Below are positions 21,229 through 28,617 of a stretch of DNA of 38,485 nucleotides, one piece after another. Within the stretch, counting starts at the first letter, position 1; every line of letters starts with the position of its first letter. Position numbers and translations under genes: made by a program. The DNA comes from Alphaproteobacteria bacterium (lineage in GTDB: Bacteria > Pseudomonadota > Alphaproteobacteria > Rs-D84 > CACZYB01): positions 124,963-163,447 of the forward strand of contig WQWV01000001.1 of the NCBI GenBank assembly GCA_009785175.1, in the 5' to 3' direction. The notes under the pieces are model-generated. The model was given only the letters and a program-made list of their open reading frames with translations. It had not been told where the DNA came from and made no database searches.

Positions 21229-21888
21229 ATGAGCGCTGCTACATTTTTCATGCTTTTGATTTTCGGCCTGGTTCTTTACGCCGCCTATAAGACGTTCAAG
21301 GACGATCCGCCCGAACCTATGCCCTCGGCCGGAGCCAAGAAGTGCGCTTATGCCAAGCCTATCTCGAACCTTGCGGCCGACAAGCCCGAGCCTGGGCCCG
21401 CAGGAATCAACATGGGGGCCCGTATAACGGACAATATGGTCGAGGTTATGAGGCACGACGCGAACTTTGCCCCGCAACGATTCCTTGAGGACGCGCGCGA
21501 CACCTTCGCGAAAACCTTGGCTGCGTTCGAGGCCGGCAAGATCGATACTATGTCCGATCGCCTTTCGGCAAGCATACTTGCACACCTCGAGGCATCGTAT
21601 GCTGCCGCAGCGAAATCCAAAAAATTCCCCAAAACCGAAATCGTCCGGTTCAAGCGGGTTTCGATCAAGGATACCCGGACGGACAAGAACTTTGCGGATA
21701 TCGATGTGCTTTTTGAAACCGAGCAGACGGCGGTGATTACGGACGCCAAGGGCAAGATCATAGAAGGCGACGAAAACCAAATTCTTATGATGTCCGATAT
21801 CTGGACATTTTCGCGCGACCTGCGTTCGAACGCCCCCTGGGTGCTAAGCGCTATTAAAGCAGAAGAGATTAAGGAAGAAAAGAAATGA
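21229..21888 (+). CDS. Tim44/TimA-like protein
   Basis: A 219-residue protein with an N-terminal hydrophobic anchor (residues about 4-20, TFFMLLIFGLVLYAAYKTF), a Pro-rich linker, and a C-terminal Tim44-like domain: ANFAPQRFLEDARDTFAKTLAAFEAGKIDTMSDRLSASILAHLEA, then a beta-rich part ending VLIF-like ADIDVLFETEQTAVITD and MSDIWTFSRDLRSNAPWVLSAI. The last block is diagnostic of alphaproteobacterial Tim44 homologues, inner-membrane proteins related to the mitochondrial import factor. A GGGGGAG Shine-Dalgarno precedes the ATG. Its stop overlaps the parE start (ATGA), so translation is coupled. Confidence 0.86.
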   Translation: MSAATFFMLLIFGLVLYAAYKTFKDDPPEPMPSAGAKKCAYAKPISNLAADKPEPGPAGINMGARITDNMVEVMRHDANFAPQRFLEDARDTFAKTLAAFEAGKIDTMSDRLSASILAHLEASYAAAAKSKKFPKTEIVRFKRVSIKDTRTDKNFADIDVLFETEQTAVITDAKGKIIEGDENQILMMSDIWTFSRDLRSNAPWVLSAIKAEEIKEEKK

Positions 21889-23840
21889 GTCAAAGCTATT
21901 CGGCAAAAGACATAGAAATCCTCGAGGGCCTCGACCCCGTCCGCAAACGCCCGGGCATGTATATCGGCGGCACGGATTCGACGGCGATGCACCACCTGGC
22001 AAGCGAGATTTTGGACAACTCCATGGACGAGGTAGGCGCCGGCTTCGCACGCGAAATAAGGGTCGAATTGTTGCAAAACAACCGGGTTCGCATCTCGGAC
22101 GACGGTCGCGGCATACCTGTTGACGAGCACCCGAAATACCCAGGCAAGTCGGCTTTGGAAATCATCTTCACAACCCTTCATTCGGGCGGAAAGTTCAGCG
22201 GCAAGGCATATCAGACTTCGGGCGGTCTGCACGGCGTAGGATCATCCGTAGTCAACGCGCTTTCCATAGACATGTCGGTAGAGGTCGCCCGCGGCGGAAA
22301 AATATATCGTCAAACCTTCAGCCGTGGCAAGCCTACCTCGAAACTCCAGGTCATAGGCACCACGAAAAAAACCGGCACCACGGTCGAGTTCACTCCCGAT
22401 CCTGAAATCTTCGGCAACGTTGGGTTCGACCCGCAAAAGCTTTACCGCATCGCCCGCTCGAAGGCATTCCTGTTCAAAAACGTGCTTATCAAATGGCGCA
22501 CGGAGGTCGAGAAGGAAAACGTGCCCGCCTCCGCCGATTTGCTTTTCCCCGAGGGTATAAAGGACTTCCTTAGGAACACGATCAAGAACCGCCCGCTTGT
22601 CATCAAGGATATATTCTATGCCGAATCCGACCTACTTGATGAAAAGGGTAGGGTCGAGGTCGCGCTCTCCTGGGTCGACACCACGCGTGAAGAAGGGCTC
22701 ACCAGCGGCTTCATAAGCTCGTATGTGAACACCATTCCCACACCCGAGGGCGGCACTCACGAGTCCGGCATGAAATCCGCGATTCTCCGCGGGCTGAAAT
22801 CGTTTGCCGATACCGTGGGCGACAAGAAGTTCGGGCAAGCGCTTACCGAGGACGTGTTCGACGACGCGGTATGCGTCTTATCCCTTTTCTACCGCGACCC
22901 GCAGTTCCAGGGGCAAACCAAGGATAAGTTCTCAAGCGCCGATGCCACGCGCCTTGTCGATAACGCGATAAAGAATTACTTCGACTTCTTCCTTGCCCAG
23001 AATCCGGCGGCTGGCAAAGACCTGCTTGCCTATATCACCGAAAAATGCGAAGCCAGGAACAAGCTCAAGAAATTCAAGGAAACGCTCCGAAAAACACCCA
23101 CAAAACGCCTCAAACTCCCCGGCAAGCTTGCCGATTGCTCGAACAAAGACCGCACAGGCACGGAATTGTTTATTGTCGAGGGCGATTCCGCGGGCGGCTC
23201 GGCTAAACAAGCCCGCGACCGCGCGACGCAAGCCATTCTACCCCTCAGGGGAAAAATCCTCAACGTCGCAAGCGCGTCCAAAGACAAGCTTGCCGCGAAC
23301 AAGGAAATCCAGGATTTGATAGAGGCCATCGGCGCCGGCACCGGCCGCGAATTCGATGTCGCCAAACTAAGATACGACAAGATCGTGATCATGACCGACG
23401 CCGATGTCGACGGCGCGCACATAGCCACGCTCTTGATGACCTTCTTCTTCGAGTGCATGCCCAAACTTATCGAGGGCGGCCACCTCTTCATCGCCTGCCC
23501 GCCGCTTTACCGCATAACGGACAACAAGACGTATGCCTATGCCATGACGGACGAGGAAAAGGCGACCATCATAGAAAAGAAATTCAAAAGCAAAAAAGTA
23601 GACGTTTCCCGGTTCAAGGGCTTGGGCGAAATGATGCCGGCCCAGCTAAAGGAAACGACTATGAATCCGAAAACCCGCATGCTACTCCGCGTGGAACTGC
23701 CGCTTGCTACCGAAGAGGGGCAAGAGGACTACCGCGATACGAAACAGCTTGTCGAATCCCTTATGGGCAAAAACGCCTCCGAACGCTTCAGGTTTATCCA
23801 AGAAGGCGCCAAGTTCGGCATCGGGAATTTGGATATCTAA
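21885..23840 (+). CDS. parE: DNA topoisomerase IV subunit B
   Basis: ParE is the ATPase subunit of topoisomerase IV, which decatenates daughter chromosomes. The 651-residue protein has the GHKL motifs [36 protein letters not shown] and GGLHGVGSSVVNALS, the [35 protein letters not shown], and [16 protein letters not shown]. The HPKYPGKSALEIIFTTLHSGGKF block and the short length (GyrB here is 808) identify ParE rather than GyrB. ParC is not in the window. It overlaps tim44 by 4 bp and is followed by a hairpin terminator. Confidence 0.95.
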   Translation: MSQSYSAKDIEILEGLDPVRKRPGMYIGGTDSTAMHHLASEILDNSMDEVGAGFAREIRVELLQNNRVRISDDGRGIPVDEHPKYPGKSALEIIFTTLHSGGKFSGKAYQTSGGLHGVGSSVVNALSIDMSVEVARGGKIYRQTFSRGKPTSKLQVIGTTKKTGTTVEFTPDPEIFGNVGFDPQKLYRIARSKAFLFKNVLIKWRTEVEKENVPASADLLFPEGIKDFLRNTIKNRPLVIKDIFYAESDLLDEKGRVEVALSWVDTTREEGLTSGFISSYVNTIPTPEGGTHESGMKSAILRGLKSFADTVGDKKFGQALTEDVFDDAVCVLSLFYRDPQFQGQTKDKFSSADATRLVDNAIKNYFDFFLAQNPAAGKDLLAYITEKCEARNKLKKFKETLRKTPTKRLKLPGKLADCSNKDRTGTELFIVEGDSAGGSAKQARDRATQAILPLRGKILNVASASKDKLAANKEIQDLIEAIGAGTGREFDVAKLRYDKIVIMTDADVDGAHIATLLMTFFFECMPKLIEGGHLFIACPPLYRITDNKTYAYAMTDEEKATIIEKKFKSKKVDVSRFKGLGEMMPAQLKETTMNPKTRMLLRVELPLATEEGQEDYRDTKQLVESLMGKNASERFRFIQEGAKFGIGNLDI

Positions 23841-23878
23841 ATTCCTCGCGAACTGTGTCAGCATTCGCGCGCATCACA

Positions 23879-23900
23879 AACGCCAACGATTTGGCGTTTT
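23879..23900 (+). terminator. Hairpin terminator after parE
   Basis: AACGCCAA-CGAT-TTGGCGTT, a perfect 8-bp stem with 4-nt loop followed by TT, 38 bp after the parE stop. The T-tract is short. A related ACAAACGCCAA...TTGGCGT hairpin lies at 38341-38363. Confidence 0.6.
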
Positions 23901-23932
23901 GAGGCAAATTAAACCTATGTTATAAAATGCGC

Positions 23933-23941
23933 GGGGGGGGG
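23933..23941 (+). repeat. G9 tract 3 (intergenic, after parE)
   Basis: Nine G flanked by GCGC on the left and TGCGC on the right, a few bases downstream of a TATAAA box, so it could lie at the very 5' end of a transcript. Confidence 0.95.
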
Positions 23942-24096
23942 TGCGCCTAAAGGCGTAGCTATAAATCTCCTACAACGGGTCCCGGCTGGCACTTCGGCTA
24001 CGCCTCGTCCAGCTGCCCGTTATAGAAGATTTGGATAATGCTTTGTTGACAGGTCGATAACCTTGTGGGCGCCATCGGTCATTCCGGCCCCTCATT

Positions 24097-24121
24097 GTCA
24101 TTCTGGGCTTGACTGGAAATC
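24097..24121. repeat. Palindromic repeat P2 (degenerate)
   Basis: GTCATTCTGGGCTTGACTGGAAATC is a decayed relative of P1 and P3; the stem is broken but the loop CTTGAC remains and supplies the -35 hexamer of the NUDIX promoter. Confidence 0.6.
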
Positions 24122-24136
24122 TAATTATTATAATAT
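24109..24136 (+). promoter_or_regulatory. NUDIX gene promoter, -35 from repeat P2
   Basis: TTGACT (24109-24114), 16 bp, TAATAT (24131-24136), with AGGAG before the TTG start at 24165. The -35 lies inside degenerate repeat P2. Confidence 0.5.
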
Positions 24137-24164
24137 TTGACAAGGGGAGCGAGGAGAATAACTT

Positions 24165-24794
24165 TTGATTAATAACGAACTCATCGACATCTACGACGGC
24201 AATCGGAAACATATAGGAGTTGCAGACCGCAAAGTCGCGCACACCTTCGCGCTTTGGCATAAAACGGTTCATTGCTGGATAGTCCTGTCGGACGGGCGCC
24301 TAGTCTTCCAACGCCGCGGCCCTGCCGCCACAAGTCCAGGCAAGTTATACACCACCGCCTCGGGCCACCTCTCGGCCGGCGATACTATTGAACAGGCCTT
24401 CGCGCGCGAGGTCAAAGAAGAGGTCGGCATCAAAATAGACATCGCCTCCGCCCGCGAAATCTTCAATACCGTATGGGTCGCCGACATCAAGTATCCCGAC
24501 GGTTCGCCGTTCAACGATAGGGCGTTCGCATACGGATACGCAGCCCGTTATGACGGCAAGCTGACCGATTTCAAATTCCAAGACGGCGAAGTCGACGCGG
24601 TTGCCGCGATTGATCCAAAAGCATACCTAAGGCTTGCGAACGGCGAAGTCGCAAAAATCCCCGCCAAGCTTTTCGACGGCAAAACGACCAGGGAAATAGA
24701 ATTGACCTCCGCCGACTTCTGTCTTGTCGGCGCGGATACGTTGTATTCCAAATTCGGGACTGTTTGCGAAGCTGTGATGAGGGTCTTCGCCTAG
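24165..24794 (+). CDS. NUDIX hydrolase with IDI-like fold, TTG start
   Basis: A 209-residue protein. The start is TTG with AGGAG eight bases upstream; no in-frame ATG lies nearby, and the N-terminal INNELIDIYDGNRKHIGVADRKVAHTFALWHKTVHCWIV is the usual beginning of IDI-like NUDIX proteins. The box is GHLSAGDTIEQAFAREVKEEVGI, with Asp in place of the first Glu of GX5E and the catalytic REVKEEVG intact. Substrate unknown. It is paralogous in architecture to the NUDIX gene at 8805. The stop overlaps the stop of the convergent gene in a single CTAG. Confidence 0.84.
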   Translation: MINNELIDIYDGNRKHIGVADRKVAHTFALWHKTVHCWIVLSDGRLVFQRRGPAATSPGKLYTTASGHLSAGDTIEQAFAREVKEEVGIKIDIASAREIFNTVWVADIKYPDGSPFNDRAFAYGYAARYDGKLTDFKFQDGEVDAVAAIDPKAYLRLANGEVAKIPAKLFDGKTTREIELTSADFCLVGADTLYSKFGTVCEAVMRVFA

Positions 24795-25255
24795 TTCTTG
24801 CTGATGTTTGTTGAGATGGCCTTGACAAGGGCCGCCCAGCGCGGATCGTCCTCGCCCATTTTGTTTTGCCTTAACCTTATGCTTTTCGTATTCGGTATGT
24901 TGTATTTGATTACGGTATTGCCGCCGGCGCCCTTGTCTATGGTAAAGTTCGGTATATTCTCTTCGCGTATTATGCACGGAATATTTTTCATGACCTCTCC
25001 GGCCTCTTCTTCGATATTCGCGACCTGCGTGCAGTTGGGAAACATCGTGGCAAGGCGCCGCGCGTCGGGGACGAAGTTCACGCCCTGTCCGGCCTGCGCA
25101 CAGTTGTCGAAGTTCGGGCATGATCCGCTGGCGCATTCAAGGTCGCGTCGGAATAGCCGCTCGACGCTACGGCTTGTTTCTATCACCCGAAACGAGAAGG
25201 TTGTGGTTTTATCCTTTGTAAAGAAGTTTTTGCGCCCGGGTATATACATTCTCAT
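24791..25255 (-). CDS. Cysteine-motif hypothetical protein, paralogue A
   Basis: Not a family I recognise. The ATG at 25255 (MRMYIPGRKNFF) is preferred to the track start: GGGAGA lies upstream and the N-terminus then aligns with the neighbouring paralogue (MRMKVKTG). 154 residues. The shared core is DLECASGSCPNFDNC, then FVPDARRLATMFPNCTQVANIEEEA. Four conserved cysteines (C-x5-C-x5-C, then about 25 residues to C) could bind a metal or form disulfides; there is no signal peptide, so a cytosolic metal site is more likely. It is 26 bp downstream of paralogue B and probably shares the C9-spacer promoter. Confidence 0.65.
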   Translation of the reverse strand: MRMYIPGRKNFFTKDKTTTFSFRVIETSRSVERLFRRDLECASGSCPNFDNCAQAGQGVNFVPDARRLATMFPNCTQVANIEEEAGEVMKNIPCIIREENIPNFTIDKGAGGNTVIKYNIPNTKSIRLRQNKMGEDDPRWAALVKAISTNISKN

Positions 25256-25281
25256 AATAACCGTCTCCCTTTGCGTTGGAT

Positions 25282-25761
25282 CTAGGATCCCTTGATTAAA
25301 ATATTTTCCCGGAAAGCTTTCAAAAGCGCCGTATATCGCTTGTCCTGATAGCAATCGCCTTTGCTCACATTGTTGTTGTGGCTTTTAGAATTCATTATGA
25401 AATATACAAGAGAAATATAATCTTGCCTGTTGTCGATTATAAGTTGCGGGATATCGACGTCGTTTAAGTTTAATTCTCCGATGGCCAAGGCCGCGGTATC
25501 TTCTATTTCGGCAAGCTGTTTGCAATCGGGAAACATCGTGGCAAGGTCGCGCCCGGCCTCGGGCTTAAATCTTGTGCTCTTCGTTGTGCAGGTATCGAAT
25601 CTTGGGCAGGATTCTTTGGTGCATTTAAGGTCTATCCTGGTTTCCCGTTCGATGCTTGTGCTAAGCTCTTTTATTACCAAGGCGACAGTTGCCACCGGCT
25701 TGCCCAAGTGAAAATTTACGCGGGATCTTTCGCCGCTTCCGGTTTTGACTTTCATCCGCAT
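25282..25761 (-). CDS. Cysteine-motif hypothetical protein, paralogue B
   Basis: A 159-residue paralogue of the gene just downstream. Shared blocks are DLKCTKESCPRFDTC, FKPEAGRDLATMFPDCKQLAEIEDTA and a C-terminal RYTALLKAFRENI (WAALVKAISTNI in A). N- and central parts differ more, so duplication is old. Family and function unknown. The ATG at 25761 has AAAGGG upstream; an in-frame ATG two codons later is also possible. It is expressed from a promoter whose 19-bp spacer contains a G9/C9 tract, so its transcription, and that of paralogue A, may vary with tract length. Confidence 0.68.
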   Translation of the reverse strand: MRMKVKTGSGERSRVNFHLGKPVATVALVIKELSTSIERETRIDLKCTKESCPRFDTCTTKSTRFKPEAGRDLATMFPDCKQLAEIEDTAALAIGELNLNDVDIPQLIIDNRQDYISLVYFIMNSKSHNNNVSKGDCYQDKRYTALLKAFRENILIKGS

Positions 25762-25791
25762 GGTATGCGCCCTTTCATACCCCTCGACCGG

Positions 25792-25822
25792 ATTATAGAC
25801 AGAACGGGGGGGGGTATGTCAA
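25792..25822 (-). promoter_or_regulatory. Promoter with C9 tract in the -35/-10 spacer
   Basis: On the minus strand perfect TTGACA (25822-25817) and perfect TATAAT (25797-25792) are separated by 19 bp that include TA-C9-GTTCTGTC. The usual optimum is 17 bp, so C7 or C8 would be expected to raise activity and C10 or more to lower it. The same logic is known for neisserial porA and opc promoters. The -35 begins 4 bp after the pgi stop. Confidence 0.75.
25806..25814 (-). repeat. C9 tract 4 (promoter spacer)
   Basis: Nine G on the plus strand, C9 on the transcribed direction, context ATA-C9-GTT between -35 and -10. Confidence 0.95.
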
Positions 25823-25826
25823 GCTT

Positions 25827-27413
25827 TTATTGTATAAATTCCTTTATAGTATTTATCAAAAGCGTGGTAGACGGATCATGCGCGCCGACCGTGCCTGCAA
25901 GCTCCTTTTCAATTCCCATGGCAAGCTTTTTACCAAGCTCGACACCGAACTGATCGAACGCGTTTATACCCATAAGGAGCGCCGTCGCATACGTCCTATG
26001 TTCGTATAAAGCGATCAGCATTCCAAGCGTTTTCGGGGTCAGTTTCCGCATAAGGATCGTGTTGCTCGGCCTGTCGCCTACGAACGTTCTGAAAGCGGCG
26101 TTTGGTTCGGTTTCAGCCGGCTTTTGCCCGATCATAAGCGCTTCGGCCTGTGCCACCATATTTGCCAGAAGCTTGCGCTGCGACCTGGTGTCTCCAGTCG
26201 AAGAAATCACCGGCGCGATAAAGTCGCACGCGATTTTTTTACTCCCCTGGTGAAGCATTTGGTAAAAGCTGTGCTGGCCACAGGTGCCTTCTTGTCCGAA
26301 AAGCAAAGGCGAAGTCGCGAAGTCAATCGGCTCTCCGTCCGCGCCCACCGACTTGCCCAAACTTTCCATGACAAGCTGTTGCAGATACGCGGGCAATAAC
26401 GCAAGCTCTGTGGAATACGGGAGCACCGCCAAATCCCCAATATTCAAAAATTCTATGTTCCATAGGTCAACCAAAGCCATTACAACAGGCAGGTTTTTCT
26501 CGAACGGAGTATCCGCAAAATGCCTATCCACCACCGCCGCGCCGGCAAGTAGTTCCAAAAAGTTTTTCTCTCCAATAGCGATAAGCAAAGGCAGCCCTAC
26601 CGGCCCCCACATGCTATAGCGCCCGCCGACATAATCTCCGAACCCGAACACGTTTGCGCTCAACAATCCGAAGTCGTTAGCCGCCGGCACGTTGGACGAT
26701 GCGGCGACGAAATGTGCGCCAACCGCCTCGACGCCAAGACGTTCTACAAGCCATTCCCGGCACACTGCCGCGTTGGTAAGCGTTTCGTCCGTAGTCCACG
26801 ACTTCGAATTGACGATAAACAAAGTCGTCTCCGCGTCAAGCCGCTTCAAAACCCGCTCGGCCGACACCGGGTCAACGTTTGCGATAAAGTGGAAATTGAT
26901 AAGCGGCGTTTTGAATTTATCAAGCGCGCGTATGGCCATTTTTGGACCAAGATACGAGCCGCCGATACCGATATTCACCACGTCCATAATCCGCTTGCCG
27001 GTATATCCGGTGGTCATGCCGTTCCGAACTCCCTCGGCCAGCTTGCACATCGCATTCAACGTGTCGCGTATACCAAGGGATATGTTGACGCCGTCGACAT
27101 GGAAGTCCTTGTCAAGATTACGCAAGGCGGTGTGCAGCACGGCACGCTTTTCGGTAGAGTTTATTTTACGGCCATTTAGCATGTCCTGCACGCCCTTCTT
27201 GATGTCGACCTCTTCGGCCATGCGGCATAGAAGCTCGAGCGCCCGCTTATCGATTTTATTTTTGGAAAAATCGATGATAAAATCGTCAAGCGTAAGCACT
27301 AACTTGTCCATGCGGTCGGCTTCGGCCGCGAACAAATCGGCTGTGCGCTGATCGGTCAAAAGCTCGTGGTGCTTTTTGAGTTTAAGGAACGCGTCGGTCT
27401 TGGTATAGTTCAT
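25827..27413 (-). CDS. pgi: Glucose-6-phosphate isomerase
   Basis: Pgi interconverts glucose-6- and fructose-6-phosphate in glycolysis and sugar-nucleotide supply. 528 residues, close to E. coli (549). VVNIGIGGSYLGPKMA, VNSKSWTTDETLTNA (SKTFTT-like phosphate-binding block), VGGRYSMWGPVGLPLLIAIG and the catalytic-His region EGTCGQHSFYQMLHQG are present, as is the C-terminal NAFDQFGVELGKKLA with the conserved Lys. Start: ATG with GGAGGA upstream. Its promoter is nearly identical to that of the adjacent TupA-like copy 1, which I attribute to tandem duplication. Confidence 0.95.
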   Translation of the reverse strand: MNYTKTDAFLKLKKHHELLTDQRTADLFAAEADRMDKLVLTLDDFIIDFSKNKIDKRALELLCRMAEEVDIKKGVQDMLNGRKINSTEKRAVLHTALRNLDKDFHVDGVNISLGIRDTLNAMCKLAEGVRNGMTTGYTGKRIMDVVNIGIGGSYLGPKMAIRALDKFKTPLINFHFIANVDPVSAERVLKRLDAETTLFIVNSKSWTTDETLTNAAVCREWLVERLGVEAVGAHFVAASSNVPAANDFGLLSANVFGFGDYVGGRYSMWGPVGLPLLIAIGEKNFLELLAGAAVVDRHFADTPFEKNLPVVMALVDLWNIEFLNIGDLAVLPYSTELALLPAYLQQLVMESLGKSVGADGEPIDFATSPLLFGQEGTCGQHSFYQMLHQGSKKIACDFIAPVISSTGDTRSQRKLLANMVAQAEALMIGQKPAETEPNAAFRTFVGDRPSNTILMRKLTPKTLGMLIALYEHRTYATALLMGINAFDQFGVELGKKLAMGIEKELAGTVGAHDPSTTLLINTIKEFIQ

Positions 27414-27429
27414 CTAATCCTCCGCAGGC

Positions 27430-27458
27430 ATTATAGCAGAGGCGTCCGGCGAAGGCAA
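27430..27458 (-). promoter_or_regulatory. pgi promoter (duplicated cassette, copy 1)
   Basis: On the minus strand TTGCCT (27458-27453), 17 bp, TATAAT (27435-27430), with GGAGGA before the ATG. The block from GATATTTG through the -10 is repeated almost exactly before the TupA-like gene at 28504-28532. Confidence 0.7.
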
Positions 27459-27470
27459 ACAAATATCAAC

Positions 27471-27556
27471 TCCCCAGCGAGCTCGCCTCGCTCGGCGCAA
27501 CACCGCCAGCGGGTGTGCGCGATTGACATCGCTTTCGCCCGCTGGCGGTATTGGCT
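27471..27556. repeat. GC-rich repeat R2 with long hairpin
   Basis: CCAGCGAGCTCGCCTCGC resembles the start of repeats R1 and R4. It is followed by a perfect 12-bp inverted repeat, ACCGCCAGCGGG (27502-27513) and CCCGCTGGCGGT (27538-27549), with an inner GCGAT-TGAC-ATCGC stem. No T-tract follows on either strand, so it is not a classic terminator. It lies between the stop of TupA-like copy 1 and the pgi promoter. Confidence 0.65.
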
Positions 27557-27559
27557 TGC

Positions 27560-28486
27560 TCATAAACCAAGCGCGTGGCGCCCATCACGCGAAAACCCGT
27601 CCGCATCGCGCTGGGGCAGTTGGAATAACGATCCCAGCCGTAGCTCGGCTTCTTCCGTATTATAACGCTCCCACCCGGCATGATTGGAAAATGTCATCTC
27701 CGAGAACATGATATCGTCGTTAGCAAGTTCGTAAAAATCGACCCGCACATGGTTTATGCCGGCCGCCAGCTTTTCGGCCAGCTCTATCATTAAATCTAAT
27801 TTTTTAGGTTTCGGCGCCACAGGCGCAAGAGGAGAGCTTATCTGCTGAAATCCGGCATCGCCCCAATCGCGCGAATAATATCGTTCGCCCATGCTTTGTT
27901 TTGCGCCGAACGAGTGCTGCCATGAGGCGGTGCGAATGAATTCTACCCGTCCGTTAAAACACATCATCATAACCTCTATATCTGTGCGTATGTCAAGAAG
28001 CTCGCGCGCTATGATCTTTTGCGGGATAAGCGAGTAATGCATTTCTCCGTCCGCACGCCCGTATACATGGCCAAGCCAGCCGGACATTACCCGTGCGGCT
28101 TCGCCCTTATCAAGCCTTGACTTACCCCCCCCCACGACTATATTGCGGCCCGAGCTGGCGTTGTGCTGTAGTATGAATCTTTCAGGAAGCGCGTCCCAAT
28201 CTATGTCTTCCGGCTTGTCGTATGCGCCGTATATCGCCGGCAGATATTGCTCGCCTATTTTATCGGCCACGTATTCGCGAACGGCAAGCTTGTCTGTGCA
28301 TTTGCATTTAAGCAAGGTAGGGTCGAACATCATCGCCCAGCGTATTTTGTCGTTGAAGCGGGCAAGCTCTTCGGTCGGTCTCCGTCCTGTTTTGTGAAAA
28401 AATAGATCGGACAGAAGCTCGGCCTTAGCCCTATTGCCCATCTGGTCCCATAGCGTCATTCTGATATTAAGGAACATTTCGTTCAT
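27560..28486 (-). CDS. TupA-like ATP-grasp protein, copy 1
   Basis: A 308-residue ATP-grasp enzyme of the TupA-like group, linked to teichuronopeptide or capsule/glycan modification by amide-bond formation. KCTDKLAVREYVADKIGEQYLPAIYGAYDKPEDIDWDALPERFILQHNASSGRNIVV is the family signature, with SLIPQKIIARELL and MMCFNGRVEF following. No signal peptide; cytosolic. The ATG has GGAGA upstream and a TTGCCT-17-TATAAT promoter. Codons about 118-121 contain an in-frame G9 tract (VVGGGKS); the second copy has no Gly run at that point. Slippage would truncate the protein after about 120 residues. It lies between copy 2 and pgi on the minus strand. Confidence 0.8.
   Translation of the reverse strand: MNEMFLNIRMTLWDQMGNRAKAELLSDLFFHKTGRRPTEELARFNDKIRWAMMFDPTLLKCKCTDKLAVREYVADKIGEQYLPAIYGAYDKPEDIDWDALPERFILQHNASSGRNIVVGGGKSRLDKGEAARVMSGWLGHVYGRADGEMHYSLIPQKIIARELLDIRTDIEVMMMCFNGRVEFIRTASWQHSFGAKQSMGERYYSRDWGDAGFQQISSPLAPVAPKPKKLDLMIELAEKLAAGINHVRVDFYELANDDIMFSEMTFSNHAGWERYNTEEAELRLGSLFQLPQRDADGFSRDGRHALGL
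28125..28133 (+). repeat. C9 tract 5 (in TupA-like copy 1)
   Basis: Context TTA-C9-ACG on the plus strand; in gene sense GTG GGG GGG GGT AAG, in frame. Confidence 0.95.
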
Positions 28487-28503
28487 CTGATTCTCCGGGC
28501 GGG

Positions 28504-28532
28504 ATTATAGCAGAGGCAAATACCGAAGGCAA
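28504..28532 (-). promoter_or_regulatory. TupA copy 1 promoter (duplicated cassette, copy 2)
   Basis: On the minus strand TTGCCT (28532-28527), 17 bp, TATAAT (28509-28504). Flanks match the pgi promoter: GATATTTGTTTGCCTTCG upstream, CCTCTGCTATAAT at the -10, and AGATGAAC at the start codon. Confidence 0.7.
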
Positions 28533-28617
28533 ACAAATATCACCTGTCATACTGCGGCCACTCCGCGCTGCGGTCTACGACCTAGCTTGCTGACCCACAA
28601 GGTTAGATTTGGATTTA

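Larger units (their letters stand above)
23901..24160 (+). other. Intergenic region with G9, nested inverted repeats and no gene
   Basis: Between the parE terminator and the NUDIX gene I see no protein gene. A promoter-like TTGAGG...TATAAA (about 23900-23926) is followed at once by GCGC-G9-TGCGCC. Beyond it are a perfect GGCGTAGC/GCTACGCC pair (23952-23959 and 23997-24004) and an overlapping alternative pairing of AACGGG with CCCGTT and of CTATAA with TTATAG (23959-24025), with GCTGG/CCAGC inside. This could be a structured small RNA or a decayed palindromic insertion. The region ends in degenerate repeat P2 and the NUDIX promoter. Confidence 0.4.

Noticed and set aside
20735-21232. Plus-strand ORF 20735-21232 and similar long antisense ORFs (for example 36225-37649, 34918-35592)
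   Set aside because: They lie antisense to genes with clear family motifs (secB, the APH-like kinase, the GNAT fusion) and show no motifs or start signals of their own.
23933-23941. G9 tract 3 as a promoter-spacer switch like tract 4
   Set aside because: No -35/-10 pair with acceptable spacing brackets it on either strand; it lies downstream of the -10-like box.
27502-27549. Rho-independent terminator for TupA copy 1 or pgi
   Set aside because: The stem is strong but no T-tract follows on either strand, so I list it as a repeat hairpin.
28541-28617. Gap between TupA copy 1 promoter and TupA copy 2 stop
   Set aside because: No gene, hairpin or promoter beyond those listed could be supported.
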